This document shows, piece after piece, positions 1 through 8,040 of a stretch of DNA of 10,207 bases. The DNA is from Clostridia bacterium. Lineage in GTDB: Bacteria; Bacillota; Clostridia; UMGS1883. How positions within the stretch are numbered: the stretch's first letter is position 1; every line of letters begins with the position of its first letter. A program made the translations under genes and the position numbers. The stretch covers positions 1-10,207 of the forward strand of contig JAFUJG010000073.1 of NCBI GenBank assembly GCA_017468215.1, in the 5' to 3' direction. The notes below the pieces were generated by a model, which saw only the letters and a list, made by a program, of their open reading frames with translations, was not told where the DNA came from and ran no database searches.

Positions 1-2091
1 GCCTTCGAGCTTTATTTTTTCTTCGCCGATAAAATCACCTGCACCCTTTACGGTTATCTGCACCTCGTTATCGGCATTAGGCACCCATGTTCCGTTTTTG
101 TCAACAGCACATACTGTAATCTGGGTCATATCTGTTCCGTCGCATTTTAAGGTGGTGTAATCGGGTGTTAAAACCAGCCTTTCGACTTTTTCGGGTGTTT
201 TTTGGGTGTATGCTGCAGCTTTAGCACCGTTTATATAGCCTACGGCTGTTATCTCGCCTTTTTCATATGTAAGGTTTTCAAAGACAAAGAAGGGATGCGG
301 AAGGTTGTTGTACTGACGAATGGGAGATACTTCAACCTCCTTATTGTTTACAAAAAGCTTTACTTCTTCACAGTTACTCATAACTGTAACCGAGAAGCTG
401 TCCCCTTCACTTGTTTCGGCAACGGCAGCACTTCCCTGAGCAATATCACCCGACACGCCCTTTACCAAAAGGGGCTTACTGTCGTCGTCCCAATAGTTTG
501 CAATGTAGATATTCGCTCCGTGCTTTTGGGGGTCCTTTTGGGAAATGTAAAGGTTTGCCGCCATTTTAGGCAGGCGGAAAATATCGTACAGACCGCTGTA
601 GAATACGTTGTTTGTTTTTGTGTAGTTTACCTCGTTGTCATAGTCAAACATGCTCCAGGCAAAACCGCCTGCACATTTGCTGTTTTTGTAATAATAATTT
701 ACCTTGTCGGCAAAATCCTTTGTAAATGCCAATGCCTGCTCGTCGGTGGCACCGGGTACTCCGTAGCCGTTGCCCCAGCAGTCCCAGGAGTGCTCCGTTA
801 CTAAAAAGGGTGTATGTATGGGATTTTCGGGATAAATGTAATGTGCGGTGTAAATATCCTCGTAATATGCGGAGTGCTCATAGGTATCCTGCCTCCTTGC
901 ACCGTGGGTGGGTCTTGTGGGGTCAAGAGCATGTGCCAGGATGTTTGTTTTGCTGTAAAGAGCATCATTATCGTTTGACTCGTTAACCCTTACACCCCAT
1001 GAGAAAATCGAGGGATGGTTCCTGTCACGGATAATCATTTCACGGATGTTTTCTTTATAAATATCCTGCCACGCCTCGTCGCCTATATGCTGCCAGCCGG
1101 GAGCTTCTTCAAAAACAATAAGCCCGATTTCGTCACAGCGGTCCAGAAAAGCTGTAGCCTGAGGGTAATGTGAGCACCTTACGGCATTGAAGCCTGTTTG
1201 CTTAATCATGTCGGCATCACGCCTTTGTAGCTTATCGGGCACAGCTCTGCCAATCCAGGGCCATTGCTCATGGCGGTTTATGCCCATTATTTTAAAGGTT
1301 TCGCCGTTAAGTGTAACGCCACTTTCTGTAAAGACAAATTTTCTTATGCCTATTCTTGTTTCATAAATATCGGTGGGGGTTTGTATTTTAACCTTATAGA
1401 GATATGGGTCGTCAACGCTCCATAAATGAGGGTTTATCACATATATGGTTCTGCCTCCTTCGGCAACGGTGTTACCCTCATGGTCAATAATGCTTACCGA
1501 AAAATCCTCCCCCTCTGACAGGGTAACCTCGGAGGTAATTACGGCTTTGTTTTCATTTAAAGCGGTTGTGATAAAAGCATCCTTTATATATGCCTTGTCG
1601 GTTATGGTCATGCTAACGTTACGTACAATACCGCCGAATATGCAATAGTCCACCTGATAACCCTCGGGCGGAACATCGCAATGCTTTGTGGAGTCGACCC
1701 TAAGGGCGATAACGTTGTCTTCGCCGAATAATATGTGCTTTGTAATATCAACCTCAAAGGGGGTATATGCACCCTTGTGCTCACAAGCAAGCTGTCCGTT
1801 TACATAAACGCTGCAAACTGTGGCAACACCTTCAAAGCATATACGCACAACCCTGTTACGGTAATTGTCGCCAAGGGAGAAATGCTTTCGGTATACGCTT
1901 ACAAACCTGTAGTCCTCAATATCGGAAAGAAAGCTTCTTTCCTCGCTGCCCTTATGATGCTTAAGTATGCGGTTAGCATGAGGCACACATACATTTTCAA
2001 AATTTGTATCGTCAAAATCCTTATGTAGTGCATCGGTGCAGTCTTTATCGCAATAAAGCCATTGGGCGTTAAAGTTTATAACCTCTCTCAT
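1..2091 (-). CDS. Glycoside hydrolase family 2 beta-glycosidase (3' end beyond window)
   Basis: Cytoplasmic GH2 enzyme that would release a terminal beta-linked sugar (galactose, glucuronate or similar) from imported oligosaccharides. The frame is open from the window edge for 697 codons. Residues about 1-155 form the jelly-roll sugar-binding domain, followed by an Ig-like domain and a TIM barrel from about 250. The barrel has the GH2 signature GINRHEQWPW (N272, R273, H274, E275), the acid/base in WGVRVNES (N370, E371) and the likely nucleophile in LVTEHSW (E433). After the barrel, FAWSMFDYDNE and YDIFRLPK match the GH2 barrel end; from about residue 638 an Ig-like C-terminal domain begins (VLTPDYTTLKCDG). 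No signal peptide is seen. There are two ATGs six bases apart, at 2097 and 2091. AAGGAG lies 3 bases before the first and 9 before the second, so I chose 2091. It is the second gene of a leftward unit, 57 bases after GH43. Substrate is uncertain: I see no clear NxK motif of classical beta-glucuronidases. Confidence 0.93.
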   Translation of the reverse strand, partial: MREVINFNAQWLYCDKDCTDALHKDFDDTNFENVCVPHANRILKHHKGSEERSFLSDIEDYRFVSVYRKHFSLGDNYRNRVVRICFEGVATVCSVYVNGQLACEHKGAYTPFEVDITKHILFGEDNVIALRVDSTKHCDVPPEGYQVDYCIFGGIVRNVSMTITDKAYIKDAFITTALNENKAVITSEVTLSEGEDFSVSIIDHEGNTVAEGGRTIYVINPHLWSVDDPYLYKVKIQTPTDIYETRIGIRKFVFTESGVTLNGETFKIMGINRHEQWPWIGRAVPDKLQRRDADMIKQTGFNAVRCSHYPQATAFLDRCDEIGLIVFEEAPGWQHIGDEAWQDIYKENIREMIIRDRNHPSIFSWGVRVNESNDNDALYSKTNILAHALDPTRPTHGARRQDTYEHSAYYEDIYTAHYIYPENPIHTPFLVTEHSWDCWGNGYGVPGATDEQALAFTKDFADKVNYYYKNSKCAGGFAWSMFDYDNEVNYTKTNNVFYSGLYDIFRLPKMAANLYISQKDPQKHGANIYIANYWDDDSKPLLVKGVSGDIAQGSAAVAETSEGDSFSVTVMSNCEEVKLFVNNKEVEVSPIRQYNNLPHPFFVFENLTYEKGEITAVGYINGAKAAAYTQKTPEKVERLVLTPDYTTLKCDGTDMTQITVCAVDKNGTWVPNADNEVQITVKGAGDFIGEEKIKLEG

Positions 2092-2100
2092 GCTCATGTT

Positions 2101-2106
2101 CTCCTT
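2101..2106 (-). promoter_or_regulatory. Ribosome binding site of the GH2 gene (decides the start)
   Basis: The minus strand reads AAGGAG here. It is only 3 bases from the ATG at 2097 but 9 bases from the in-frame ATG at 2091, which favours the second ATG. The difference is two residues (Met-Ser). No promoter or terminator is evident in the 57 bases between this gene and GH43 upstream, consistent with co-transcription. Confidence 0.7.
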
Positions 2107-2148
2107 TTATTGTTCTTATAAAAAGCTTAGCATTTTAACCATTTGCTG

Positions 2149-3660
2149 TCAACACATTTTCAACCTGCTATATTCCATCCATTTAAAAACAGCCGATTTC
2201 TCCCGCTTTTCAAGGTCGATACAGTTAAACCCTGCCATTGCACCCGTGAAGCCCAGATGAACATACTCGTCTGACAGGATGGATGCATCAAGCCCCTCTT
2301 TAATGCACTTGCCCTGTGCAAAAAACGACAGCTTACTGTTTTCCAGCCGTGCGGCAAGCACAGCATCGGGGGCTTCCAAGGGATATTCTTCATCATAGTA
2401 TATGAGCTCGCCCCGGTCACAGCTGAGGATTTTGCAAACGTTTTTTCCTCTCTTTTTTGTTATGTAAAGATAATGCCAATGACAGGTATCGTAAATAAGC
2501 ACAAGCCCTGCCGTTTGCCTGTCGTTATCAGGCCGGAATAAAACATTTATTGAAATTTCAACATTTTTTTCGTCAATACGCCGTGCAAGAAGCGACTGCT
2601 CAAAACGGCTGTTCAATCCGCTTCCGCATTTAAGCGTAAGCCCATTATCCGAAAAGGATATTTTGCCCGATAAATCTTCACGGAGGGATTGAAAATCGGA
2701 AATGCTATCCTTATGGCGAAAATCGTAAAAAACCTTGCTCTCGTGCTTTTTCCGGGCTTTTGCCGCTACGTTTACAAAGGGATTGCAGCCGCCCTCGGCA
2801 AGGCGTAACCAATTTTTATGCCATATAACCTTCTGGATGCAGGTTTCCCTTCCGCAGGGAGAGTAAAGCCCTCTTGATGCAAGATGCACCATGTATAAAT
2901 CACCTGCGGGGGTATCCACAAGGTCTGCATGACCTGCCTTCTGAAGGGGCAGGTGCTCGTTATCCCTTGCATGAAGAAGGATACTTTCGTCCTCCTCCCA
3001 TTTACCAAAAAGGCTTTTGCTCCGTGCCATTTGTGCGCTGTGCCTTACGCCTGTGCCACCCTGAGCTTTTAAAAGGTAATAGTAACCGTCCTTTTTATAT
3101 AAATGTGCTCCTTCAACCAGCTCGCCCGAAGGCTCGGTGTACAAAAGGTGTCTTCCGCCTGTGAGCTTATCCTTATCAGCATCGTATTCTTCGATATACA
3201 AGCCGTTAAATCGTTTGCCCTTTTCGTAGTGGTTTTCTAAGCTTATAAGGTATTTTCTTCCGTCGTCATCATGAAAAAGCGAGGGGTCAAAGCCTACCGA
3301 ATTAAGATAAACCCTCTCCGACCAGCCCAGGTTAATATCCTCGGTCTTTATAAGGTAATTGTCAGTATGCATCATGGGTCCACGCTCTTTTACCACGGTG
3401 AACACAAGGTAAACTGTTTTTCCGTCGTAGCTTAAGCAGGGTGCCCATATGCCGCCTCCGTCAGGCACGCCCTTAAGGTCAAGCAGGCTTTTTTTGTTAA
3501 GGGGTCTTGAGTGCAGTGACCAGTTGACCAAATCCTTGGAGTGATAAATATTAATGCCGGGCCACCATTCGAAGGTGGAGGTGGCTATGTAATAGTCCTC
3601 CCCTATACGTATTACGGATGGGTCGGGGTTAAAGCCTCTTATTATTGGGTTAGTAATCAT
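2149..3660 (-). CDS. Glycoside hydrolase family 43 beta-xylosidase-like enzyme
   Basis: Predicted inverting exo-glycosidase releasing xylose (possibly arabinose) from short oligosaccharides, cytoplasmic because no signal peptide is present. The 503-residue length fits two-domain GH43 beta-xylosidases. The five-bladed propeller (about 1-300) begins with ITNPIIRGFNPDPSVIR. The three catalytic acids are visible: base D13 in FNPDPS, pKa modulator D125 in VGFDPSLF, and acid E183 in LVEGAHLYKKDGYYYL. Their spacing is close to that of well-studied bacterial GH43 xylosidases (D15/D128/E187 in the Geobacillus XynB3 enzyme). Residues about 310-500 look like the concanavalin-A-type beta-sandwich C-terminal domain of this group, with HWHYLYITKKRGK and VHLGFTGAMAG. 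A longer frame opens at 3681, but AAGGAG lies inside that extension, 7 bases before the ATG at 3660, so the internal ATG is the start. First gene of the leftward unit, with its own promoter. Confidence 0.94.
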   Translation of the reverse strand: MITNPIIRGFNPDPSVIRIGEDYYIATSTFEWWPGINIYHSKDLVNWSLHSRPLNKKSLLDLKGVPDGGGIWAPCLSYDGKTVYLVFTVVKERGPMMHTDNYLIKTEDINLGWSERVYLNSVGFDPSLFHDDDGRKYLISLENHYEKGKRFNGLYIEEYDADKDKLTGGRHLLYTEPSGELVEGAHLYKKDGYYYLLKAQGGTGVRHSAQMARSKSLFGKWEEDESILLHARDNEHLPLQKAGHADLVDTPAGDLYMVHLASRGLYSPCGRETCIQKVIWHKNWLRLAEGGCNPFVNVAAKARKKHESKVFYDFRHKDSISDFQSLREDLSGKISFSDNGLTLKCGSGLNSRFEQSLLARRIDEKNVEISINVLFRPDNDRQTAGLVLIYDTCHWHYLYITKKRGKNVCKILSCDRGELIYYDEEYPLEAPDAVLAARLENSKLSFFAQGKCIKEGLDASILSDEYVHLGFTGAMAGFNCIDLEKREKSAVFKWMEYSRLKMC

Positions 3661-3667
3661 AGTATCG

Positions 3668-3673
3668 CTCCTT
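3668..3673 (-). promoter_or_regulatory. Ribosome binding site of the GH43 gene (decides the start)
   Basis: AAGGAG on the minus strand, 7 bases before the ATG at 3660. An upstream in-frame ATG at 3681 would place this site inside the coding region and add seven residues (MHTRSDT) not expected before the conserved propeller start. Confidence 0.85.
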
Positions 3674-3705
3674 GTGTGCATAATGACAAATCTCTTTTGT
3701 TAATA

Positions 3706-3733
3706 ATTATATCTTATCTGATATTTTTTTCAA
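3706..3733 (-). promoter_or_regulatory. Sigma-A-type promoter for the leftward GH43-GH2 unit
   Basis: On the minus strand there is TTGAAA (3733-3728) and a perfect TATAAT (3711-3706) separated by 16 bases. Transcription would start near 3699, giving a leader of about 39 bases before the GH43 ATG. The sequence around it is AT-rich, as expected for a divergent control region. Confidence 0.7.
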
Positions 3734-3816
3734 GGTGCGAGAAGTTTTCATATTACATTTCGGTACATTATAAATGCTTTTTGTCCATATTTTTTTATTC
3801 CATTTCCCGCTGTTTA

Positions 3817-3825
3817 TGATACAAT
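3817..3825 (+). promoter_or_regulatory. Extended -10 promoter for the rightward lyase operon
   Basis: TGATACAAT is a TGn extended -10 followed by TACAAT, a 5 of 6 match to TATAAT. The -35 is weak (TTATTC at 3795-3800, 19-base spacing), so the promoter may depend on the extended -10 or on an activator such as the AraC-type protein encoded downstream. The start point would be near 3832, leaving a short leader carrying AAGGAGG at 3842-3848, 6 bases before the ATG at 3855. The two divergent promoters lie about 85 bases apart. Confidence 0.55.
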
Positions 3826-3854
3826 AAAGTCAGGACAATTTAAGGAGGATTATT

Positions 3855-5873
3855 ATGAAAAAGTTAACTTCGATTATTTTATGTATTGCGGTGCTTTTAT
3901 CCTGCATCACATTTGCTCACCCCCAGGAGGACAAGCCCTTTGTTCACCCGGGGGCACTTCACACACGTGATGACCTTTTAAGGATTGCAGAGTGTGTAAA
4001 AAACGGCGAGCAGCCTTACTTAGAGGGCTGGGATATGTTAAAATCCAGCAAGTACGCACAGAGCACGGTTACAAGCCGTGCAACGGAAACTGTTGTCCGT
4101 GGCGGTAATGGGCAGAACTTTGCCCTGCTTTATGAGGACTGTGCAAAGGCGTATCAGAATGCGGTAAGGTATCACATTGAAGGGAATGAGGAGTGCGGCA
4201 AAACTGCAGCAGCAATTTTAAACTCATGGTCCTCTACATTAAAGAATGTTACAGGCAACGCCGACAGATACCTTGCCGCAGGTCTTTACGGCTACCAGCT
4301 GGCAAATGCGGCAGAGCTTATGCGTGAGCATCCTGATTTTGACGTAAAGGCTATGCAGGATATGTTGATAAATTTATTCTACAAGCCTCTTTGCGAAAGA
4401 TTTCTTATTTCTAACGAATTTGGCCGTGACCACAACGACGCTTACATAACAAACTACTGGGCAAACTGGGATTTGGCCAACATGGCGGCAACGGTTGCAA
4501 TAGGTATTTTCTGTGACCGCCGTGATATTTACAACATAGGTATCGATTATTTTATCAACGGTGCCGGCAACGGCTCTGTTTACAATGCAATCCCCCATCT
4601 TTTTGACGGCTCCGTTGCTCAGTGGCAGGAATCGGGTCGTGACCAGGGCCACGCAAATTTAGGCATAGGTCTTATGGCTTCTGTTTGCGAAATGGCATGG
4701 AATCAGGGTGACGATTTATACGGCTATGCCGACAACCGCTTAATGTATGCGGCTGAATATGTGGCAGGCTATAACAACGGTATTGAAATGCCCTTTGAAT
4801 TATACGAATGGGGCACAGGCGGTAAGGGCGAATATGCGTCAAATAGCGTTGTTTCCAACGCAGGCAGAGGCGAGATGCGTCCTATCTGGGCAATGATTTA
4901 TAACCATTACGCAAACCGTATGGGTTACGATGTACCCAACATCAAGGCTCGTGCAGAGCTCGCTCAGCCCGAAGGCGGTCCCGGAGGCCATGCATCTACC
5001 TTTGACCAGACAGGCTTCGGCACACTGCTTTATACACGTCCTGAAGGCTCGGGTACAAAGGCTACCCCTCTCCCCGGCCCTGTTAATGAAGGTGTTTACC
5101 GCATTACAGCACGCCACAGCGGTAAGTATATTACCGAAAAAGACGGACAGATAGCTCAGTATTCACAAGGCAGCGGCAACCAGGAATGGGAGATTGCTCA
5201 CTTAGGCGGCGGTGTATACACAATTACCAATGCTGTAACGGGCAAATCACTTGGTATTGAAAATTCCTCCCATGAACCGCTGGCAGCACTTACTGCAGGT
5301 GAATACACAGCCGAAAACAGCCAAAAGTTTGCATTTATAAAAACTAATGACAACTTCTACAGAATAACTGCTATCCACGCTTCAAAGGCACTTGATGTGC
5401 TCAATGCCTCCAAGGATGACGGCGTGGGAATTATTCAGTACAGATATTTACTTACACATAACCAGCAGTTCTCCTTTGAGCTTGTAGAGGAAAAAGACAT
5501 TATCCCGCCCCGTGATACAAACGAAGGTAAAATGTATGTTACGGTAAACGGTGTAAGAACACAGGGTGATGTTGACCCTGTTATAGTAAACGACCGCATG
5601 CTGGTTCCCCTTCGTCAGGTGTTTGAAAAAATGGGAGCCGAGGTTTCCTGGGACGATGTAACAAAAACAGCAATCTGCAAGCTTAATGATACAATCGTAA
5701 CTGTAACACTTAACTCATCCACAGCACAGATTAACGGCGAAAGCTTTAATCTGGATGCGGCACCTGCATTGATTAATGACCGCATTTTAGTGCCTGTGCG
5801 TTTTATTGCCGAGGGCTTAGGTGCCACGGTGACATGGCGTGATACTACAAAAACTGCCGAAATTTTAAAGTAA
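3855..5873 (+). CDS. Secreted alginate-lyase-fold polysaccharide lyase with ricin lectin and CuAO-N domains
   Basis: Predicted extracellular lyase that cuts a uronic-acid polysaccharide by beta-elimination, leaving 4,5-unsaturated ends. Residues 1-21 are a signal peptide (KK, hydrophobic core, likely cleavage after TFA at residue 21; LLSC with Cys17 also resembles a lipobox, so a lipoprotein is possible). Residues about 31-400 form an alpha/alpha-toroid domain like the Pfam alginate_lyase family, with HPGALHTRDDLLRI at the start, NYWANWDL (N200, W202, W205) and QESGRDQGH (E259, R262, H266), motifs typical of the PL38-like branch. Residues about 411-550 are a ricin-type beta-trefoil with three Q-x-W/F repeats (Q443-W445, Q490-F492, Q537-F539) about 47 residues apart, probably for carbohydrate binding. 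Residues 560-672 are a CuAO-N-type domain with an internal duplication (NDRMLVPLR and NDRILVPVR), possibly for cell-surface attachment. AAGGAGG is 6 bases upstream. First gene of the rightward operon. Exact substrate (glucuronan, alginate or other) is unresolved. Confidence 0.85.
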   Translation: MKKLTSIILCIAVLLSCITFAHPQEDKPFVHPGALHTRDDLLRIAECVKNGEQPYLEGWDMLKSSKYAQSTVTSRATETVVRGGNGQNFALLYEDCAKAYQNAVRYHIEGNEECGKTAAAILNSWSSTLKNVTGNADRYLAAGLYGYQLANAAELMREHPDFDVKAMQDMLINLFYKPLCERFLISNEFGRDHNDAYITNYWANWDLANMAATVAIGIFCDRRDIYNIGIDYFINGAGNGSVYNAIPHLFDGSVAQWQESGRDQGHANLGIGLMASVCEMAWNQGDDLYGYADNRLMYAAEYVAGYNNGIEMPFELYEWGTGGKGEYASNSVVSNAGRGEMRPIWAMIYNHYANRMGYDVPNIKARAELAQPEGGPGGHASTFDQTGFGTLLYTRPEGSGTKATPLPGPVNEGVYRITARHSGKYITEKDGQIAQYSQGSGNQEWEIAHLGGGVYTITNAVTGKSLGIENSSHEPLAALTAGEYTAENSQKFAFIKTNDNFYRITAIHASKALDVLNASKDDGVGIIQYRYLLTHNQQFSFELVEEKDIIPPRDTNEGKMYVTVNGVRTQGDVDPVIVNDRMLVPLRQVFEKMGAEVSWDDVTKTAICKLNDTIVTVTLNSSTAQINGESFNLDAAPALINDRILVPVRFIAEGLGATVTWRDTTKTAEILK

Positions 5874-5889
5874 CTGCAAGGAGCTTTTT

Positions 5890-6684
5890 ATGGAGCACAA
5901 AAACTTTCGTGTATTTTCAAAAAACAATCTTGACTTTAACGTAGTTCAGTACGGATACAGAAAATGCGAGCCGATGTTTTCCGAAAAACCGCATATATGG
6001 CCTAACTTTCTTTTTCATTACGTGCATTCGGGGAAAGGTGTTTTAAACGTTGACGGCTCCATATTTGAGGTTAGTAAAAACCAGGGGTTTATTATTTTCC
6101 CCGGGCAGATTGCCAACTACGTTGCCGACGCCTCTGACCCTTTTGAATACACCTGGGTTGAATTTTTCGGCAACGGCACAAAGGGGTTTATTGCATCCTC
6201 CCTTCTTTCGCCAAGAACACCTGTTGTAAACGATGCTGACGGAAAAATAGGCAAAGCAATATGGGATATGGTAGTGTGCGGTGAAATGACAAACGCCCGC
6301 CTTATGAGCAAGTTCTGGGCATTTGCCGACACTTTAATGGTTGACTCGCTCAAGGCGGTTAATCCTACGGATATGTATGTTGAAAAAGCAATTTCCTACA
6401 TTGGTGAAAACATAGGCAAAGACACAAAGGTAAATGATGTGTGCAGGTATTTAAATATTTCACGCAATTATTTTTGCAATATATTTACGCAAAAAATGGG
6501 TATTTCACCCAAAAGGTATATCCTTGAACAGCATATGGAAATGGCGTGCGAGCTTTTAAAACGCAGTCATTTCTCCGTTGGTGAAATTGCAAGCATAGTA
6601 GGCTACGACAAGCAGTCGAAGTTTACAAAGGCGTTTATCCGCTATATGGGCAAATCACCCTCAGCATACCGAAAAGAAATATAA
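5890..6684 (+). CDS. AraC/XylS-family transcriptional regulator
   Basis: Cytoplasmic transcription factor, 264 residues, the usual length for AraC proteins with an N-terminal cupin. Residues about 30-110 (FLFHYVHSGKGVLNVDG, then GFIIFPGQ) are the sugar-sensing beta-barrel. The C-terminal third holds two helix-turn-helix motifs: DVCRYLNISRNYFCNIFTQK, then VGEIASIVGYDKQSKFTKAF followed by MGKSPSAYRK, the typical AraC ending. AAGGAG is 6 bases before the ATG, and the gap to the lyase stop is 16 bases. Lying inside the catabolic operon, it most likely activates this operon and the divergent GH43-GH2 unit in response to a released sugar. Ligand and binding site are not determined. Confidence 0.93.
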   Translation: MEHKNFRVFSKNNLDFNVVQYGYRKCEPMFSEKPHIWPNFLFHYVHSGKGVLNVDGSIFEVSKNQGFIIFPGQIANYVADASDPFEYTWVEFFGNGTKGFIASSLLSPRTPVVNDADGKIGKAIWDMVVCGEMTNARLMSKFWAFADTLMVDSLKAVNPTDMYVEKAISYIGENIGKDTKVNDVCRYLNISRNYFCNIFTQKMGISPKRYILEQHMEMACELLKRSHFSVGEIASIVGYDKQSKFTKAFIRYMGKSPSAYRKEI

Positions 6685-6696
6685 CGGAGGCTTTAT

Positions 6697-7803
6697 ATGG
6701 ATTACATAAACGAAATATGGAACAAGCTTGATAAAAAGCTTTCAGGAACGGCAGTTAAAAGCTTTGACAAAATACCCTACACCACCATAAACGGTGTGCA
6801 CGATAATAAAGCCCAAACGGATATAACCTGGTGGACAAACGGCTTCTGGCCTGCTCTTATGCTTTTAATGTACAACACAACAGGCAAAGAGGTGTATCTT
6901 AACACCTTCCTTAACGGCGAAAGAATGCTGGACGATGCCTTTAAAAACCGTGATTGGCTTCATCACGATGTAGGCTTTATGTGGCATCTTTCCTCGGGTG
7001 CTCATTACCGCCTTACAGGTGATAAGCTTTCCCGAAGCCGTGCACTTTTTGCCGCAGATATGTTAGTGGCACGCTTTATGCCAAAGGGCGGCTTTATCCG
7101 TGCCTGGAACGACGAAGAAAACTTAGACCGTACAGGCTGGACTATTATTGACTGCATGATGAATATACCTCTCCTTTACTGGGCATCTGACGAGCTTAAT
7201 GTGTCCAATTACAGAGACATTGCCATGATGCATGCGGATATGACCCTTCGTGACCATATCCGCCCTGACGGAAGCGTTAATCATATATGTATTCACAACA
7301 GTGCAGGCGAGCTTACAGAAACCTTGGGCGGACAGGGCTACTGCCAAGGCTCGGCGTGGTCACGTGGGCAGGCATGGGCGATATACGGCTTTGCACAAAG
7401 CTATACCCATACCAAGGCTGCCCGCTACCTTGATGCAGCAAGGAAAACAGCAGACTTTTTTATTGCGTCTTTAGGTGACAGCTTTATTCCTGTCAGCGAT
7501 TTTCGTGCACCCAAGGAGCCTGTTATATACGACACCACTGCAGGTGCTATTGCCGCCTGCGGTATGATTACCCTTGCAGGTGCTCTTGATAAGGAGGAAG
7601 GCAGAGCATACCTTGATACGGCAATTAAAATTATTACCGAAACCGAATCACGCTTCTGTGACTGGTCTGAGGAGGAAGACTCCATTGTGCAGATGGGAAG
7701 CGAAAGCTATCACGGAAAAAAGGGGCAGCTCCCCATTATTTACGGCGACTATTATTTTGCCGAGGCGGTTTCGCTTTTGATGGGATTTGACAGAACAAAT
7801 TAA
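6697..7803 (+). CDS. GH88 unsaturated glucuronyl hydrolase
   Basis: Cytoplasmic enzyme that removes the 4,5-unsaturated uronic acid left at the non-reducing end by polysaccharide lyases, by hydrating the double bond. The 368-residue protein is a complete alpha/alpha-barrel of normal length with no signal peptide. The two aspartates matching D88 and D149 of the Bacillus GL1 enzyme are present: D91 in HHDVGFMW and D152 in TIIDCMMN. GSAWSRGQAWAIYGFA (219-233) is the family's conserved substrate-site segment, and DYYFAEAV closes the barrel. The related GH105 family is an alternative, but the DVGFMW and WSRGQAWA pattern favours GH88. The start has CGGAGG 6 bases upstream and the gap to the AraC gene is 12 bases. 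Its presence beside a lyase supports beta-eliminative breakdown of a uronate polymer. The stop codon is part of the TTAA that flanks the inserted element. Confidence 0.92.
   Translation: MDYINEIWNKLDKKLSGTAVKSFDKIPYTTINGVHDNKAQTDITWWTNGFWPALMLLMYNTTGKEVYLNTFLNGERMLDDAFKNRDWLHHDVGFMWHLSSGAHYRLTGDKLSRSRALFAADMLVARFMPKGGFIRAWNDEENLDRTGWTIIDCMMNIPLLYWASDELNVSNYRDIAMMHADMTLRDHIRPDGSVNHICIHNSAGELTETLGGQGYCQGSAWSRGQAWAIYGFAQSYTHTKAARYLDAARKTADFFIASLGDSFIPVSDFRAPKEPVIYDTTAGAIAACGMITLAGALDKEEGRAYLDTAIKIITETESRFCDWSEEEDSIVQMGSESYHGKKGQLPIIYGDYYFAEAVSLLMGFDRTN
7800..7803. repeat. Left TTAA flank (candidate target-site duplication)
   Basis: TTAA directly outside the left terminal repeat; its last three bases are the GH88 stop codon. 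The matching copy is at 8076-8079. Because TTAA is its own reverse complement, it could also count as an outer part of the inverted repeat. Confidence 0.6.
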
Positions 7804-7828
7804 GGCGAGGAGAGTCGAACCCAATATG
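7804..7828 (+). repeat. Left terminal inverted repeat of the element
   Basis: Begins GGCGAGGAGAGTCGAACCC and ends TATG. It matches the reverse complement of 8051-8075 at 21 of 25 positions, with mismatches at the 8th, 13th, 16th and 20th bases. Confidence 0.85.
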
Positions 7829-7992
7829 GTTTTAATCGGCAAATTTTCCGCCATAATGCACCAAAATGCTCACCGATACACAAAGTATAGGTTCCGCTTT
7901 TGGCACACTCTGACAGAAAATTTGCACGATTAAAACTCTGCGACCCTTTGTACCGGAAAAATTGATGGATTTTTGGTGCGGAAATTGCCGAT
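7829..7992. repeat. Nested, competing inverted repeats inside the element
   Basis: The segment 7829-7848 is complementary to 7916-7936 over 20 bases with a single extra base in the second arm. An overlapping segment, 7835-7849 and 7858-7866, is complementary to 7980-7992 and 7971-7979 with small gaps. One left arm can therefore pair with either of two right arms but not both. This could be structured RNA or a relic of the element's own history. Confidence 0.65.
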
Positions 7993-8011
7993 AGGCTGTC
8001 GCCTTTCAAAA

Positions 8012-8040
8012 TTGACAAGCCGAAAAGACACAATTTTAAC
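8012..8040 (+). promoter_or_regulatory. Possible outward promoter in the element
   Basis: A perfect TTGACA (8012-8017) is followed after 17 bases by TTTAAC (8035-8040), a 4 of 6 match to the -10 consensus. It points at the downstream gene, with a start near 8047. The weak -10 keeps confidence low; chance occurrence is possible. Confidence 0.3.

Noticed and set aside
202-804. 200-codon plus-strand frame opposite the GH2 gene.
   Set aside because: It is antisense to a clear GH2 coding region with catalytic motifs; the translated product is low-complexity hydrophobic sequence without domain features.
3661-3681. Upstream in-frame ATG at 3681 for the GH43 gene.
   Set aside because: The AAGGAG site lies inside this extension, 7 bases before the ATG at 3660, so the shorter start is the real one.
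3735-3749. TGCGAGAAGTTTTCA as a possible catabolite-repression (cre) site.
   Set aside because: It lacks the central CG and the symmetry of the cre consensus.
3767-3772. A second minus-strand TATAAT upstream of the GH43 promoter.
   Set aside because: No acceptable -35 lies at 15-19 bases from it, and a better promoter is closer to the gene.
7804-7828. The left element end, read on the minus strand, contains GGGTTCGACTC, which resembles a tRNA T-loop region.
   Set aside because: The flanking bases do not form a proper five-base-pair T-stem, and no anticodon arm, D arm or acceptor partner is found. The similarity is better explained by the terminal repeat.
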